A stretch of 38,725 bases of DNA from a virus. The translations under genes were made by a program, and so were the position numbers. Of the stretch, positions 6,371 through 14,497 are shown piece after piece. Each line of letters starts with the position of its first letter. The first letter of the stretch is position 1. The notes beneath the pieces were generated by a model, which was not told where the DNA came from, did not search any database, and saw only the letters and a program-made list of their open reading frames with translations. Where the stretch lies: IMG/VR virus record IMGVR_UViG_3300025082_000023, positions 1-38,725 of that record. The stretch is one strand, 5' to 3'.

Positions 6371-8285
6371 TGGCTACGGGCCTTTGCTGGACTGCCTCTA
6401 GCTGAAGTTCTTGCAGCTTTAAACTGGCATCCACTTTCGCCTCGGCTGCGTCCTGTTGGACCTTCTGCGCTTTGATCTGTACGTCGGCTGCTTTTATTTC
6501 AAGTTCTTTCTGTTTTATCTGCATTTCAGCCTGGGCCATCTGCTCCTGTGGCGATGGACCTTGTTTGGGTTGGGGTTTGGTGATGTAATTCTGAACGTCC
6601 TTGAAGCCCATATTCTCGACCATCTTCGCACCCAGGTTGTACAGGTTCTCCTCGGTAATTATTGAGAGTCCACCGGACATAGCCTGGCTGGCGAACTGTA
6701 GAATTGTGGAGAGGTGGAGGAGTTGCTGGTCACGGTTGCCATGTCCCAGGCCGACCTCCACGGTGCAGTCCAGGTAATCACGCCACATATCGGGACGCAC
6801 TTCGATAAAATCACCACGCAGTTTTATGTACTTCTCTTTTTCTTCGTTCTTCTGCGCTAATTCAAAGATGGCCTGTACCAAATCCTTCACCCCGGTTTCG
6901 GCAAATATCCGCGCAATCATCTCCACCCTTTGCTGCGCTGCCGTCATCACCTGGGCGACCTGAGTAGCGGTGGTGTGGCTGGTCAACGCATTCGCATCCA
7001 ACCCTTGCGACATCTTGGTCATCCCCGATCTTTCCTCGCGGATGGAATCCATGTACTTCATCACCTCGAAGGTGTAGGGCTGAAGTGCGGGGGTGGGTAA
7101 CGGAGTAATTGCCCCAGGGGCTTTTGTTCTGACAATGCCGCCAGGTCTTTGGGTCAGCAAGTCATCAAGCTGCACCATGCCCTCCTGCACAGCCAGACGG
7201 CCTGCGTTTTGCAGGTACATATTGTCAAGGAGGTTTCGCAGCAGTACGCTCTTAACCTCTTGAACCGGCATCACCTGATCAGCGACAGACTCACCGTAGA
7301 ATTTATGCGGGATGGGGATGGGGCAGAGAGTGCAGAAGGGTCTGCGGTCTACCGGCTCGTTTTCGAGGACGGTGTTGCCAACAGTAAGAATCCTTCGCAG
7401 CTCCGCGATGCCGTCACCGTCGTAGTCAGTTCGGAGATAACTCTCATATACCCAACCTTCTTTGAGTGCGTCTTCCGCATCCACATTTTCAGGTTGCCAT
7501 GATTGGTCAAAGGCATGGCGAGCGGATGTTTCAGCCGACCAGTATTCATCACCCTTGGTGATCTCCTGTGGGTCGATGTCGTATCCCATTTCACGTAATT
7601 CCGTTACCGTCTTTTTCACGCGGTGGCAGACAAAGCGGGCATCGTCTACCGCTTTCGCGTCTTTGCTGATGAGGAATTCTTCGGGGGGGATGTTTTCAAT
7701 ACGAACCCGGCCTTTCTGACTGTGCCGGGTGATGACTATATCGTGGGTGGTGATCGGTATATCACCGTCTTCAACTTCTTCGGTGTGTTCCAACACCTCC
7801 ACCGTGTCATCCATGAGGAGATTTTCAAGCTCGGTATCAGACAAACCAGAATAAGTCTCTCGGTCCCACTTGTCGGAATCGTCCCACCAGACTTTGACAA
7901 TACCCACCTTCGCCAGGAGTGCGTCTGTGAACCAGGTGTTAGCGACTTCAAAGAAATTGGTTTGTCGGGAGAGTACCCAGTTAATGTAGTCCTGCGCTTG
8001 CTCAGCGTAAGGCACGTCCTCTGGGCCTTGGGCGTGGACTTTGGCGATTTCATCACCGGAGGCAAACACACGCATCAGCGAGGGTTTGATCCATTCAATC
8101 GTATCCATCACAGTAGAATCTACAACCTGAGAGCGACCTTCCACCTCGTTGCCAAATGGTTGCCCGAGATAGTATTCGAGCGCCTTCCTGCGCTGGGCTG
8201 AGATTTCATCCCCGTAGCCGAGTGCGGATGTGACCTCAGTGTCGATTCTTGCTAGTAGTTCTTCGTCTGTTGGTTTTTTTGCCAT
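6363..8285 (-). CDS. Portal protein (P22-like)
   Basis: The 640-residue protein forms the dodecameric ring at the head vertex through which DNA enters and leaves. Recognised features are the N-terminal RRKALEYYLGQPFGNEVEGRS, DSTVMDTIEWIKPSLMRVFASG, NFFEVANTWFTDALLAKVGI, the PPEEFLISKDAK segment and RNLLDNMYLQNAGRLAV. These fit the large P22-type portal family of short-tailed phages. The C-terminus is a long Gln/Lys/Ala-rich coiled coil (from about residue 575) that may form the barrel inside the head. It lies between the polyvalent virion gene and the scaffold, the usual order. Confidence 0.88.
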   Translation of the reverse strand: MAKKPTDEELLARIDTEVTSALGYGDEISAQRRKALEYYLGQPFGNEVEGRSQVVDSTVMDTIEWIKPSLMRVFASGDEIAKVHAQGPEDVPYAEQAQDYINWVLSRQTNFFEVANTWFTDALLAKVGIVKVWWDDSDKWDRETYSGLSDTELENLLMDDTVEVLEHTEEVEDGDIPITTHDIVITRHSQKGRVRIENIPPEEFLISKDAKAVDDARFVCHRVKKTVTELREMGYDIDPQEITKGDEYWSAETSARHAFDQSWQPENVDAEDALKEGWVYESYLRTDYDGDGIAELRRILTVGNTVLENEPVDRRPFCTLCPIPIPHKFYGESVADQVMPVQEVKSVLLRNLLDNMYLQNAGRLAVQEGMVQLDDLLTQRPGGIVRTKAPGAITPLPTPALQPYTFEVMKYMDSIREERSGMTKMSQGLDANALTSHTTATQVAQVMTAAQQRVEMIARIFAETGVKDLVQAIFELAQKNEEKEKYIKLRGDFIEVRPDMWRDYLDCTVEVGLGHGNRDQQLLHLSTILQFASQAMSGGLSIITEENLYNLGAKMVENMGFKDVQNYITKPQPKQGPSPQEQMAQAEMQIKQKELEIKAADVQIKAQKVQQDAAEAKVDASLKLQELQLEAVQQRPVAIG

Positions 8286-8309
8286 AGTCCGTCCTTGGAC
8301 ATTTCGATG

Positions 8310-10580
8310 TTAGGCATAAGCCAGGAATGGTTTTTTGTTGTTCATCGCCAGCGGTACGCCCTTTTCCTGTAAGTCCTGGCGCATTTCGGGGGTGATGTCT
8401 ATGTACCAAACATCAGGGTTGAAATTGTGTTTTAACAACCATTCGTGCGCTTCCTCTCTCGATGGAAATGCTGTTTGTACTGCTTGACCCGATTCAGTAT
8501 GGATAACATCAAACCAAGGTTGCCCACGCGGTGTCGCTGGCGCTTTAGGGGTACTTTTATCAACTATTTCATATCCACTGAGAGGTAAATTTTCTCGCGC
8601 CTTCTTCGGCTCTACCCCGTACTTCTTCAGGAACTTCTGAGCGAACTTGGTGATCTTTCCGTCATAGAGTTGTTTGTGGTACTCGCCGCCGACTTCCAGG
8701 TCGAGGCCGGAGTATGTTGCTGGCTTTCCAACCACTGTTTCATACTGGGAAATAGCGTGTCCCCTGTTAGTCTTTACAACATCATAATCCGGCGCAACAA
8801 CATCGCTGACAATCTTCTCAGCCATTTCCTTGCCGACATAATCGGAAAGTTTGTCAGGAGTAACATTCTGTAAGTTCTGTGCATGACCGTCTTTGTGGAT
8901 CACTGCGAGGTTGAAGTTATCTCCAACAGCCTGTGCTTCAATCGAATTTATGTACTTCGCCAGATTGTACCTGTCAGCCTGTACGTCACCCGTTGTCCAG
9001 GTGAGGCGTTCTATAGAGGGGTCGTTTATCCCCTCCATCAGCGCACGTTTGAATGCGAGTTCGTGCCAGTCTTTTTTGAATGGTGCGTCTGGGACAGTAC
9101 CCGCACCAGGGGCCGCAGTTAGCGCTCCTTCACCGAATTGACGGGCGACATCTTCGGCGGCTTCTCTCGTATGCTCAACCTCCACCAATTCACCACCACT
9201 GTCATAAATCTCCCACAAACCGTCTTCAGTTTCTGAAACTGAATACTCTGATGATGGGCCTGTGTAGTAACCCTTCTTCTGCCCTTGCTGATGCCAATCC
9301 GATTGGATTTCTTCTATATGTAGTGCTTTCTTACCACCGACATCGCGCTCGTTTGTGCGGATGTGGGCGAGTACGTTGGGCTCTGACCAATGGCCTCCGG
9401 TGTAATTAGGCATCGGCTTGCTGGTGTCGATGACTTTTACTATTTGGCCGCCTATACGACTGGCTTCTTCTTGCGCTCCCTCTAATGTTTGAACGGCGGC
9501 TGCATAATTCGGGGAACCATCAGGCGGTTTAATCGCGTAGGTACGAACATTGGGCGGTTTTTCCGGCAACTGCACCAGAATCTCTTTCGGGTTACTGCCG
9601 CCTGGGAGGTTTAGGTTTTGTTCTTCTCCGTATTTAAGCGGTTGCCGAGAAGCCTCATCCATTTGGACTGAATAAAGGTGTGGAATTCTGTTTTGGATAT
9701 CTCGTAATTCTAGGATTTGTTCTCGCAACGCATCATCATCAGGATCATAGGGTATTAACCGCGAATCGTGCCCCATTCCGAGTTCGTCTTCCCAACTTGC
9801 GATTCTCTCACTTATCTTTTGCTGAACTGCATCAACTACCCCCTGCTCTCCGCGCTCCTCCCATCCCTCTTTAAGTTTCCACTCATCAATCAAAACATCT
9901 TCAATTAAGACTGCCCTAGCGTGTTCTGCGGATGTTGGTTTGTCGTTACCAGCACGTTTCGCTAAAACATGAGGAGAGTAATCGACTGGCGCACCATCCC
10001 GATAAAAATCAACACCACCGACCGATAAACCCTTAATATAATGATCACGATGACCAGCCCTGACTGTCTCATCCAGCTCTATCGGGTTCCACATGGAAAC
10101 CACTTCTTCCTTCGTAAGCGTACCTGGGGCTTGTTCTAACGCCTGTAACAGCCCTGTTTCCTTCGCCTCTTTCGTTGCACCGGGTTCCTTTTTAAGGTGT
10201 GCCAGGTATTGTCCAGATTGGCCTTTACCTGGGGCTGTGGTAAGGGCTTTACCAGAGGGGGAGTAAAAACCCATCTTGTTACGGCCACCCATACCCAACA
10301 TCAGAAACGGGGCTAACTGCTCGTCCGTCACTGCCGGTATGGACAGTGGGCCTAATCCCAGGTTTTCAGACCCTTGCGAGACTAATCGACTTAGCGCATT
10401 CACCTGTGGCGCTATAAGGCCACCAGCCTGTACTGCTGCGTCCTGGATAAAGGGGGATGTGGGGTTTAGAGAGCTGACAACACTTACCGGATTCCGGTGC
10501 TGGGCAAACCCCCCCATTCCCTGATAAAACTGGTTCTTGAGGCGGTCAGGATACGCCTGGATGTAATTCCAGAGATTCAC
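8310..10580 (-). CDS. Large polyvalent-type virion protein (756 aa)
   Basis: The protein has a membrane- or virion-like N-terminus (MNLWNYIQAYPDRLKNQFYQ, then GGLIAPQVNALSRLVSQ), then long mixed regions. Around residues 420-560 it carries ALHIEEIQSDWHQQGQKKGY and later KKDWHELAFKRALMEGI and LTWTTGDVQADRYNLAKY. These match a domain common in very large phage polyvalent proteins, thought to travel with the DNA into the host; its biochemical activity is not established to my knowledge. Its start overlaps the TerL stop (ATGA), placing it in the packaging operon between terminase and portal. Confidence 0.7.
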   Translation of the reverse strand: MNLWNYIQAYPDRLKNQFYQGMGGFAQHRNPVSVVSSLNPTSPFIQDAAVQAGGLIAPQVNALSRLVSQGSENLGLGPLSIPAVTDEQLAPFLMLGMGGRNKMGFYSPSGKALTTAPGKGQSGQYLAHLKKEPGATKEAKETGLLQALEQAPGTLTKEEVVSMWNPIELDETVRAGHRDHYIKGLSVGGVDFYRDGAPVDYSPHVLAKRAGNDKPTSAEHARAVLIEDVLIDEWKLKEGWEERGEQGVVDAVQQKISERIASWEDELGMGHDSRLIPYDPDDDALREQILELRDIQNRIPHLYSVQMDEASRQPLKYGEEQNLNLPGGSNPKEILVQLPEKPPNVRTYAIKPPDGSPNYAAAVQTLEGAQEEASRIGGQIVKVIDTSKPMPNYTGGHWSEPNVLAHIRTNERDVGGKKALHIEEIQSDWHQQGQKKGYYTGPSSEYSVSETEDGLWEIYDSGGELVEVEHTREAAEDVARQFGEGALTAAPGAGTVPDAPFKKDWHELAFKRALMEGINDPSIERLTWTTGDVQADRYNLAKYINSIEAQAVGDNFNLAVIHKDGHAQNLQNVTPDKLSDYVGKEMAEKIVSDVVAPDYDVVKTNRGHAISQYETVVGKPATYSGLDLEVGGEYHKQLYDGKITKFAQKFLKKYGVEPKKARENLPLSGYEIVDKSTPKAPATPRGQPWFDVIHTESGQAVQTAFPSREEAHEWLLKHNFNPDVWYIDITPEMRQDLQEKGVPLAMNNKKPFLAYA

Positions 10581-12025
10581 ACGATCCCCAGTTTCGGGTA
10601 CTTAATGTCCTGGTCCCACCTGTCATCCTTCCCGGATGCGGCGAAACGGAGTGACAGCGCACCGTAGCGGGTAGCTGCCATGATGTCATCATTCCGGTCT
10701 ACCACCCGGCCCTCCTTGCGGTGATAAATCCGAAACTCCTGCCACCACTCCCCCAATGTGGAGAAGACCTTGAACTTGTCGTTTTCCATCCGCTGCAGCA
10801 TCTCCATAATGCCCGTCTCGATGGAGTTCCCCCCTTTCTTTTCCCCTGGTGCGGGTGGATTTTCAAAATGAGAGAAGTGCATATTACATCCGAGGTTTCG
10901 GTATTGGTCTGCCAGGCCAGGGTTGCCCATCGCGTCCCTGCGGTGACCGTCATGCGGCCAGATGATAGGGATGAATGAAGGCCGCGTTTTTATTGCGGCA
11001 GCGTGGATGTGGGGTGCTGCTTTTGCGAGCGCGTAGACATCGTAAACATAGACCACATCCTCTTCCCGATCGTGAGCTAAATAGACTACAGCGGTTTTGT
11101 GGTCAAACCCGAAGTCTATCCCCGCTACCCTCGGCCACTCATCCGGGATGGTGAAGGGCTCGACCATCAGCTTGGACTCATCCACTGGGAAGACAAGACC
11201 GGAGCCGATCGCAGGTCGACCGTATCTCCGCATCTCCCTTTCATGTGGGGAGTAAGCGGAGAGGATCTGCTCCATTACCGACTGGGTGAGATGGCCTGGT
11301 TTCCTCGCCTTGCTGCGTATCTTCTCAGATGCGTCATCCCATGCAGCGGTGGTGAGGGACTGTCCTGGTTGGAGGTTGTTCAGAAACGCATGGACGGTTT
11401 CCGTCATTCCACTCTCAGGGGTGAAGGTAAGAAAGGTCATGCCCTTTGTCGAGAGAGTCCGGGTCACACACTGGCTGTAGAGATCCCTGCTGGGCTCCTC
11501 ATCCAACCAGATTGCCGACACTGCCCTGCCCATGAATTTCTCCACCCCCATCTCGTAACTTTTAAACTGGAGGGTGGAGTTACCCCCGGAGATGTGTTTT
11601 ACCAGCGCCAGGGATTTAGCGTTTGGCACACCGGGCTTGCGCTCGGTGGTGACGATGCAATCGTGGGGTATCCAGCCGGTCCCGAGAGCTGAAGGGTCCT
11701 CCGGGGCTCCCAGGAGTTCTGCCTGGACAATATCCCTGGTGGTTTCGTTAGACACACCACAGGCCCAGGCGACAATGGGGTTATTAAACCTCCTGCCCTG
11801 CCACCAGTCGGGGTATCTGCCGGTGACGTGCATAGCTAACTCGGCGGCTCCGCTCATGGATTTACCCACCCGGTTGCCCGCCATAAGGAGGCGCTGGTTG
11901 CACTCCCTTCCGGTAGAGTGAAATCGCTCCTGGAAGGGATAAGGGTCGTATGTGTCGAGCTTGTTCAGCCGCTCCCTTTTTTTCAGTTCTCTAGCAATCT
12001 CTACCTTACGGACGAGGTTGATCAC
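10577..12025 (-). CDS. terL: Terminase large subunit
   Basis: The 482-residue packaging motor has an ATPase Walker A motif AGNRVGKS (residues 49-56) and Walker B IWLDEE (172-177). The RNase H-like nuclease half begins at AGIDFGFDHKTAV (Asp304) and ends with a later acidic motif NDDIMAATRYG. It translocates DNA into the prohead and cuts concatemers, working with TerS and the portal. The start follows the TerS stop by 2 nt. Length and motif order are complete. Confidence 0.95.
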   Translation of the reverse strand: MINLVRKVEIARELKKRERLNKLDTYDPYPFQERFHSTGRECNQRLLMAGNRVGKSMSGAAELAMHVTGRYPDWWQGRRFNNPIVAWACGVSNETTRDIVQAELLGAPEDPSALGTGWIPHDCIVTTERKPGVPNAKSLALVKHISGGNSTLQFKSYEMGVEKFMGRAVSAIWLDEEPSRDLYSQCVTRTLSTKGMTFLTFTPESGMTETVHAFLNNLQPGQSLTTAAWDDASEKIRSKARKPGHLTQSVMEQILSAYSPHEREMRRYGRPAIGSGLVFPVDESKLMVEPFTIPDEWPRVAGIDFGFDHKTAVVYLAHDREEDVVYVYDVYALAKAAPHIHAAAIKTRPSFIPIIWPHDGHRRDAMGNPGLADQYRNLGCNMHFSHFENPPAPGEKKGGNSIETGIMEMLQRMENDKFKVFSTLGEWWQEFRIYHRKEGRVVDRNDDIMAATRYGALSLRFAASGKDDRWDQDIKYPKLGIV

Positions 12026-12027
12026 GT

Positions 12028-12432
12028 TTAATTTAAGATAGTGGGGGCTTCCGCTGGTGCCTCTTCTTCCCCCAAAAGAACCTTCAACTCCCTTTCCAGG
12101 TCGGCGGTGGAGGATTGCTCAATGTGGGTCTGCTCTACCCGCTGTACTGCCTGGTAGCCCGATCTGTCCAGAATGTCCTTGGCGGCGGCTAGTTTGACGG
12201 TGTCGGATGTGGACTGTTCTGCGAGCTTCAGCAGGGTATCCAGGGCCATCTGTGCGCCATCCATCATCTTCAGCTCTGTGCGTGACTTTATCTCAGCCTG
12301 GAACTGCTTTCGGAGTTGTGAGCCTTTGGATTTGGCTGATCTTTCCGGGTAGCCAGCAAGGATTGCAGCGCGATTAGCATCTCCGAACTTGATGTAGTTG
12401 GTGATGAAGGCGTTTTGTTTGGATGTGAGCAT
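12028..12432 (-). CDS. terS: Terminase small subunit
   Basis: The 134-residue protein opens with MLTSKQNAFITNYIKFGDAN and RAAILAGYPERSAKSKGSQL, the helix-turn-helix DNA-recognition region typical of TerS. A central helical oligomerisation region (MALDTLLKLAEQSTSDTVKL) and an acidic tail that would contact TerL follow. It selects the packaging start. The repeat-rich noncoding stretch directly upstream (12433-12731) is a natural candidate for its pac site. Confidence 0.88.
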   Translation of the reverse strand: MLTSKQNAFITNYIKFGDANRAAILAGYPERSAKSKGSQLRKQFQAEIKSRTELKMMDGAQMALDTLLKLAEQSTSDTVKLAAAKDILDRSGYQAVQRVEQTHIEQSSTADLERELKVLLGEEEAPAEAPTILN

Positions 12433-12731
12433 ATTAGATGTTGGTTATGGATGTGGATTTGACCCCCGGTGAGTGGGGAGGATATTCACGTTTTCATAAA
12501 AAAATAAAAAGGGGTCGGGGGGGGTCTCCACTTAGTCAAGGTGGTGATGCCCCAGTGAAATCAATGACTTACAGCCGGTGTGGTGCCTGGTGTGGTGCTG
12601 AAGCGGTGGATTTGGTGGGTTTTGGGGGCTAAATCAGCCGCCGGAGGCGTGTGAGTGTGCGTAATTCTTATACATCCACAATCTCACATCCACAACACAT
12701 CCACAACTCCACATCCACGGTCTTACATCCA
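12433..12731. other. Noncoding region with two repeat families
   Basis: No convincing gene is seen in this 299-base stretch. It holds a G-rich tract (about 12507-12532), a doublet of GTGTGGTGC at 12578-12598 that matches the integrase arm sites in inverted orientation, and five copies of ACATCCAC close to the nuclease gene. It lies upstream of TerS on the late transcript. Confidence 0.7.
12578..12598 (-). repeat. Distant copy of the integrase arm-type doublet
   Basis: GTGTGGTGC occurs at 12578-12586 and 12590-12598. Its complement GCACCACAC is the nonamer repeated around attP, where each pair also has a 12-nt period. The three-base spacer differs by one base from that of the left attP doublet. 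The function here is unknown. Confidence 0.7.
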
Positions 12732-12732
12732 C
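12672..12732. repeat. Five ACATCCAC iterons
   Basis: Copies start at 12672, 12686, 12697, 12711 and 12725, with spacings of 14, 11, 14 and 14. They abut the end of the endonuclease VII-like gene and precede TerS on the late strand. They could be a TerS binding (pac) site or a regulator or replication site; the sequence alone does not decide. Confidence 0.75.
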
Positions 12733-13217
12733 TAGCCTTTACTAGCTCTACTGTGTTCTTCTATTGGGTTGTTGAAGTAACCGCGACCTCGTAAAGCTCT
12801 CAGCTCCTCCAAGGTGTAACCGTCATTCGCTTTGTAATCCCGCAAGCGGTCCAGTGCTTGTGGCTTGTCCTTTATGAAACCTTCGAGCAGGTTGCAGAAG
12901 CGGCACAGTAACCCACGGACCTTACCTGTTTCATGGTTGTGATCCACATGGAGGACCGCAGTCAGGGTAGACTGGTGATCCCCACATATAACACAACATC
13001 CACACTGCGCCTCATACATCTCATTGTAGTCTTCTGGTGTGATTCCGTAGTCCCGCTGTAACTGGGTCCTTCGGACGCGCGGCGCATGGCATTCCCTACA
13101 CCATTTTTGCAACCCATCTCGTTGGGTTCGGTTGCGATTAAAATCCGAGAGCGGTTTTTCCTGCTTACATCTCCCACAGGTCTTTCCCTGTGAGACAAGC
13201 GCCAGGTTTACCGTCAC
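12732..13217 (-). CDS. Recombination endonuclease VII-like HNH nuclease
   Basis: The 161-residue protein has an N-terminal zinc-ribbon-like CGRCKQEKPLSDF (Cys14, Cys17) with KWCREC (Cys40, Cys43). The nuclease core has CCVICGD (residues 74-80), HVDHNHETGKVRGLLC (Asp92-His95) and CRFCN. This matches the His-Me finger family of T4 endonuclease VII. It probably resolves branched DNA before packaging, fitting its place just before the terminase genes; a free-standing homing nuclease is an alternative. Its start overlaps the end of the preceding gene. Confidence 0.85.
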   Translation of the reverse strand: MTVNLALVSQGKTCGRCKQEKPLSDFNRNRTQRDGLQKWCRECHAPRVRRTQLQRDYGITPEDYNEMYEAQCGCCVICGDHQSTLTAVLHVDHNHETGKVRGLLCRFCNLLEGFIKDKPQALDRLRDYKANDGYTLEELRALRGRGYFNNPIEEHSRASKG

Positions 13218-13468
13218 CTGTCGGGTTCTGACCCCTCTCTAGGCGTAACCGGGTGATTTTGTGAAGTGGTAAAGTTTACATACCAGTCGGCCCGGCCTTG
13301 TTTATCCAGCCGCTTACGTTCGCGCTCAACCGGGTCCTGCGCGCCGAACCATTCGGAGTCAGCCGTGTCCGATAGGCATCTACGATAACCGAGATAACCG
13401 GCTTCGGGAGCCTCGATGTCGAGGTCTGTTTCAGCGTCGGCCGCGAGGTCGTAGTACCGGCCGATCAT
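13214..13468 (-). CDS. Hypothetical acidic protein, first late gene
   Basis: The 84-residue product (MIGRYYDLAADAETDLDIEA, then EAGYLGYRRCLSDTADSEWF) has no motif I recognise. Its ATG directly follows the U-tract of a terminator with no visible Shine-Dalgarno site. It is the first reading frame after the putative late promoter and overlaps the nuclease gene by 4 nt. Confidence 0.5.
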   Translation of the reverse strand: MIGRYYDLAADAETDLDIEAPEAGYLGYRRCLSDTADSEWFGAQDPVERERKRLDKQGRADWYVNFTTSQNHPVTPREGSEPDR

Positions 13469-13493
13469 AAAAAAAGCCGCCCGAAGGCAGCTT
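13469..13493 (-). terminator. Intrinsic terminator just after the late promoter
   Basis: On the - strand AAGCTGCC and GGCGGCTT form an 8-bp stem (one U-G) capped by a UUCG tetraloop, followed by a run of seven T counted from the stem end. It lies about 10-35 nt after the predicted transcription start, like lambda tR'. Confidence 0.85.
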
Positions 13494-13509
13494 CCAGTAT
13501 TCTTTCATC

Positions 13510-13538
13510 TTAGTAATACTATACCACAGGTGTATCAA
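13510..13538 (-). promoter_or_regulatory. Candidate late promoter
   Basis: On the - strand TTGATA (13538-13533) and TACTAA (13515-13510) are separated by exactly 17 bases, fitting a sigma-70 promoter. Transcription would start near 13503 and meet the terminator at once, so late gene expression should depend on antitermination. Confidence 0.5.
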
Positions 13539-13552
13539 ATAAGGGTACACGC

Positions 13553-14032
13553 TTACATGATGAGAGGGTCCTGCAGCTTGGTGTTTAGCCCCCTCACCAC
13601 CTGCTGATCCATGTCAGCAAATATGGATTGGACGGTGAGGTAAATGTGAGCGTAAGTGCGATACCAACTGGCTCGGGACTTCAGGTTTAAGAGCCTGATC
13701 TTATCCACCGGCCAGGTCTTATCCGACACCGGGAACGACTGAGCGGTGGCTGCTTCGCAGATGGCCAGCCACACCAGCTTGCGAAACGCCCGGACCTCGA
13801 TGATTGATTTCTGCAGGTCAGGATGCTCGATCAGGATGTGTCGTAGCTGCTGTTCCAGTTTGCGGATCTCAGACCTGTCACCCGCGTAGCAGATCCTGGC
13901 GTACAACGAGTGGATGGGGTCATTCTTGGATAACGCCGAGGCTACATCCTCCCAGGTCAGTTCAGGTTTGCCTGATCCTCGCTCCAGGCGGTTTGGTTTG
14001 GGAGCCAGCAGCTTCAGCTTTTCAAGACTCAA
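13553..14032 (-). CDS. Unknown protein in the position of lambda Q
   Basis: The 159-residue protein is largely helical, with PELTWEDVASALSKNDPIHS, YAGDRSEIRKLEQQLRHILI and SRASWYRTYAHIYLTVQSIF. I do not recognise a family motif with certainty. It lies between the replication genes and a promoter followed at once by a terminator, the layout of Q, PR' and tR' in lambda-like phages. I therefore infer that it may be the late antiterminator or activator. It overlaps the next upstream gene by 11 nt, consistent with early leftward transcription. Confidence 0.6.
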   Translation of the reverse strand: MSLEKLKLLAPKPNRLERGSGKPELTWEDVASALSKNDPIHSLYARICYAGDRSEIRKLEQQLRHILIEHPDLQKSIIEVRAFRKLVWLAICEAATAQSFPVSDKTWPVDKIRLLNLKSRASWYRTYAHIYLTVQSIFADMDQQVVRGLNTKLQDPLIM

Positions 14033-14210
14033 ACATACGCTCCAGCAACCGCTCTGCCTCCATCTCCGAAATCTCGTAGCGCACTCCGTCGTGAGTCTTC
14101 ACCCAGGAGTCATCACCAGCACGGCAGATGTGGTGAACCATGCTGGTTGTGATGGGGAGAGAAGCCCCATCCTTGAGTTTTACGAGCAATCCACGATCCT
14201 TACTTTCCAT
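14022..14210 (-). CDS. Small hypothetical protein (62 aa)
   Basis: MESKDRGLLVKLKDGASLPI followed by TTSMVHHICRAGDDSWVKTH and a helical end (SEMEAERLLERMFES). The N-terminal part looks like a small beta domain. It overlaps the gene on each side, as is usual in compact phage operons. The start at 14210 is chosen because the longer frame upstream only shadows the neighbouring nuclease-like gene. Function unknown. Confidence 0.55.
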   Translation of the reverse strand: MESKDRGLLVKLKDGASLPITTSMVHHICRAGDDSWVKTHDGVRYEISEMEAERLLERMFES

Positions 14211-14497
14211 CTGGTCCACTTCCCTCTCGGTTGATGCCAGCCCCACACCTCGATCCGTATCCCGGCCTCGCGGACTGCATCCACATCCTCGGCCCAAGAT
14301 ATTTTCTTGACTCTTGATGAGATATTTGAGTAACTGGTAGCTTGCACTGCCAGGATGTCGTCCTTCCGAATTGCCAGGATGTCTGCGAAATTCCATAAGT
14401 CTCTCCGTTGCTTTGTAATGTGGTTGTAGGTCTCAACGACCCAGGCTATGTAACCCTCGTCGCGTAGTTTTTTCAGGCTGCGTTGGGTTGGTGACAA
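14180..14497 (-). CDS. PD-(D/E)XK nuclease-like small protein
   Basis: The 105-residue product has RSLKKLRDEGYIAWVVE, then RRDLWNFADILAIRKDDILA and VQATSYSNISSRVKKI, and ends with IEVWGWHQPRGKWTRWKVR. The order helix, Glu, Asp, strand and VQAT resembles the restriction-endonuclease-like fold of phage Holliday-junction or VRR-type nucleases, although the usual Lys after the E/Q-x position is replaced. The TTG start is supported by GAGGAG a few bases upstream. It probably acts in replication or recombination, given the helicase next to it. Confidence 0.6.
   Translation of the reverse strand: MSPTQRSLKKLRDEGYIAWVVETYNHITKQRRDLWNFADILAIRKDDILAVQATSYSNISSRVKKISWAEDVDAVREAGIRIEVWGWHQPRGKWTRWKVRIVDCS

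Noticed and set aside
5787-6401. Serine-rich + strand frame opposite the scaffold
   Set aside because: It is the mirror of the Glu/Asp-rich scaffold codons and crosses a terminator and two real genes.
12507-12532. G-rich tract as a terminator or G-quadruplex
   Set aside because: There is no stem with a matching C-rich arm for a terminator, and the runs are too irregular to support a quadruplex call from sequence alone.
12438-12632. A 64-codon + strand frame in the TerS upstream gap
   Set aside because: Low-complexity Gly-rich translation of a G-rich noncoding stretch, on the wrong strand for the late operon.
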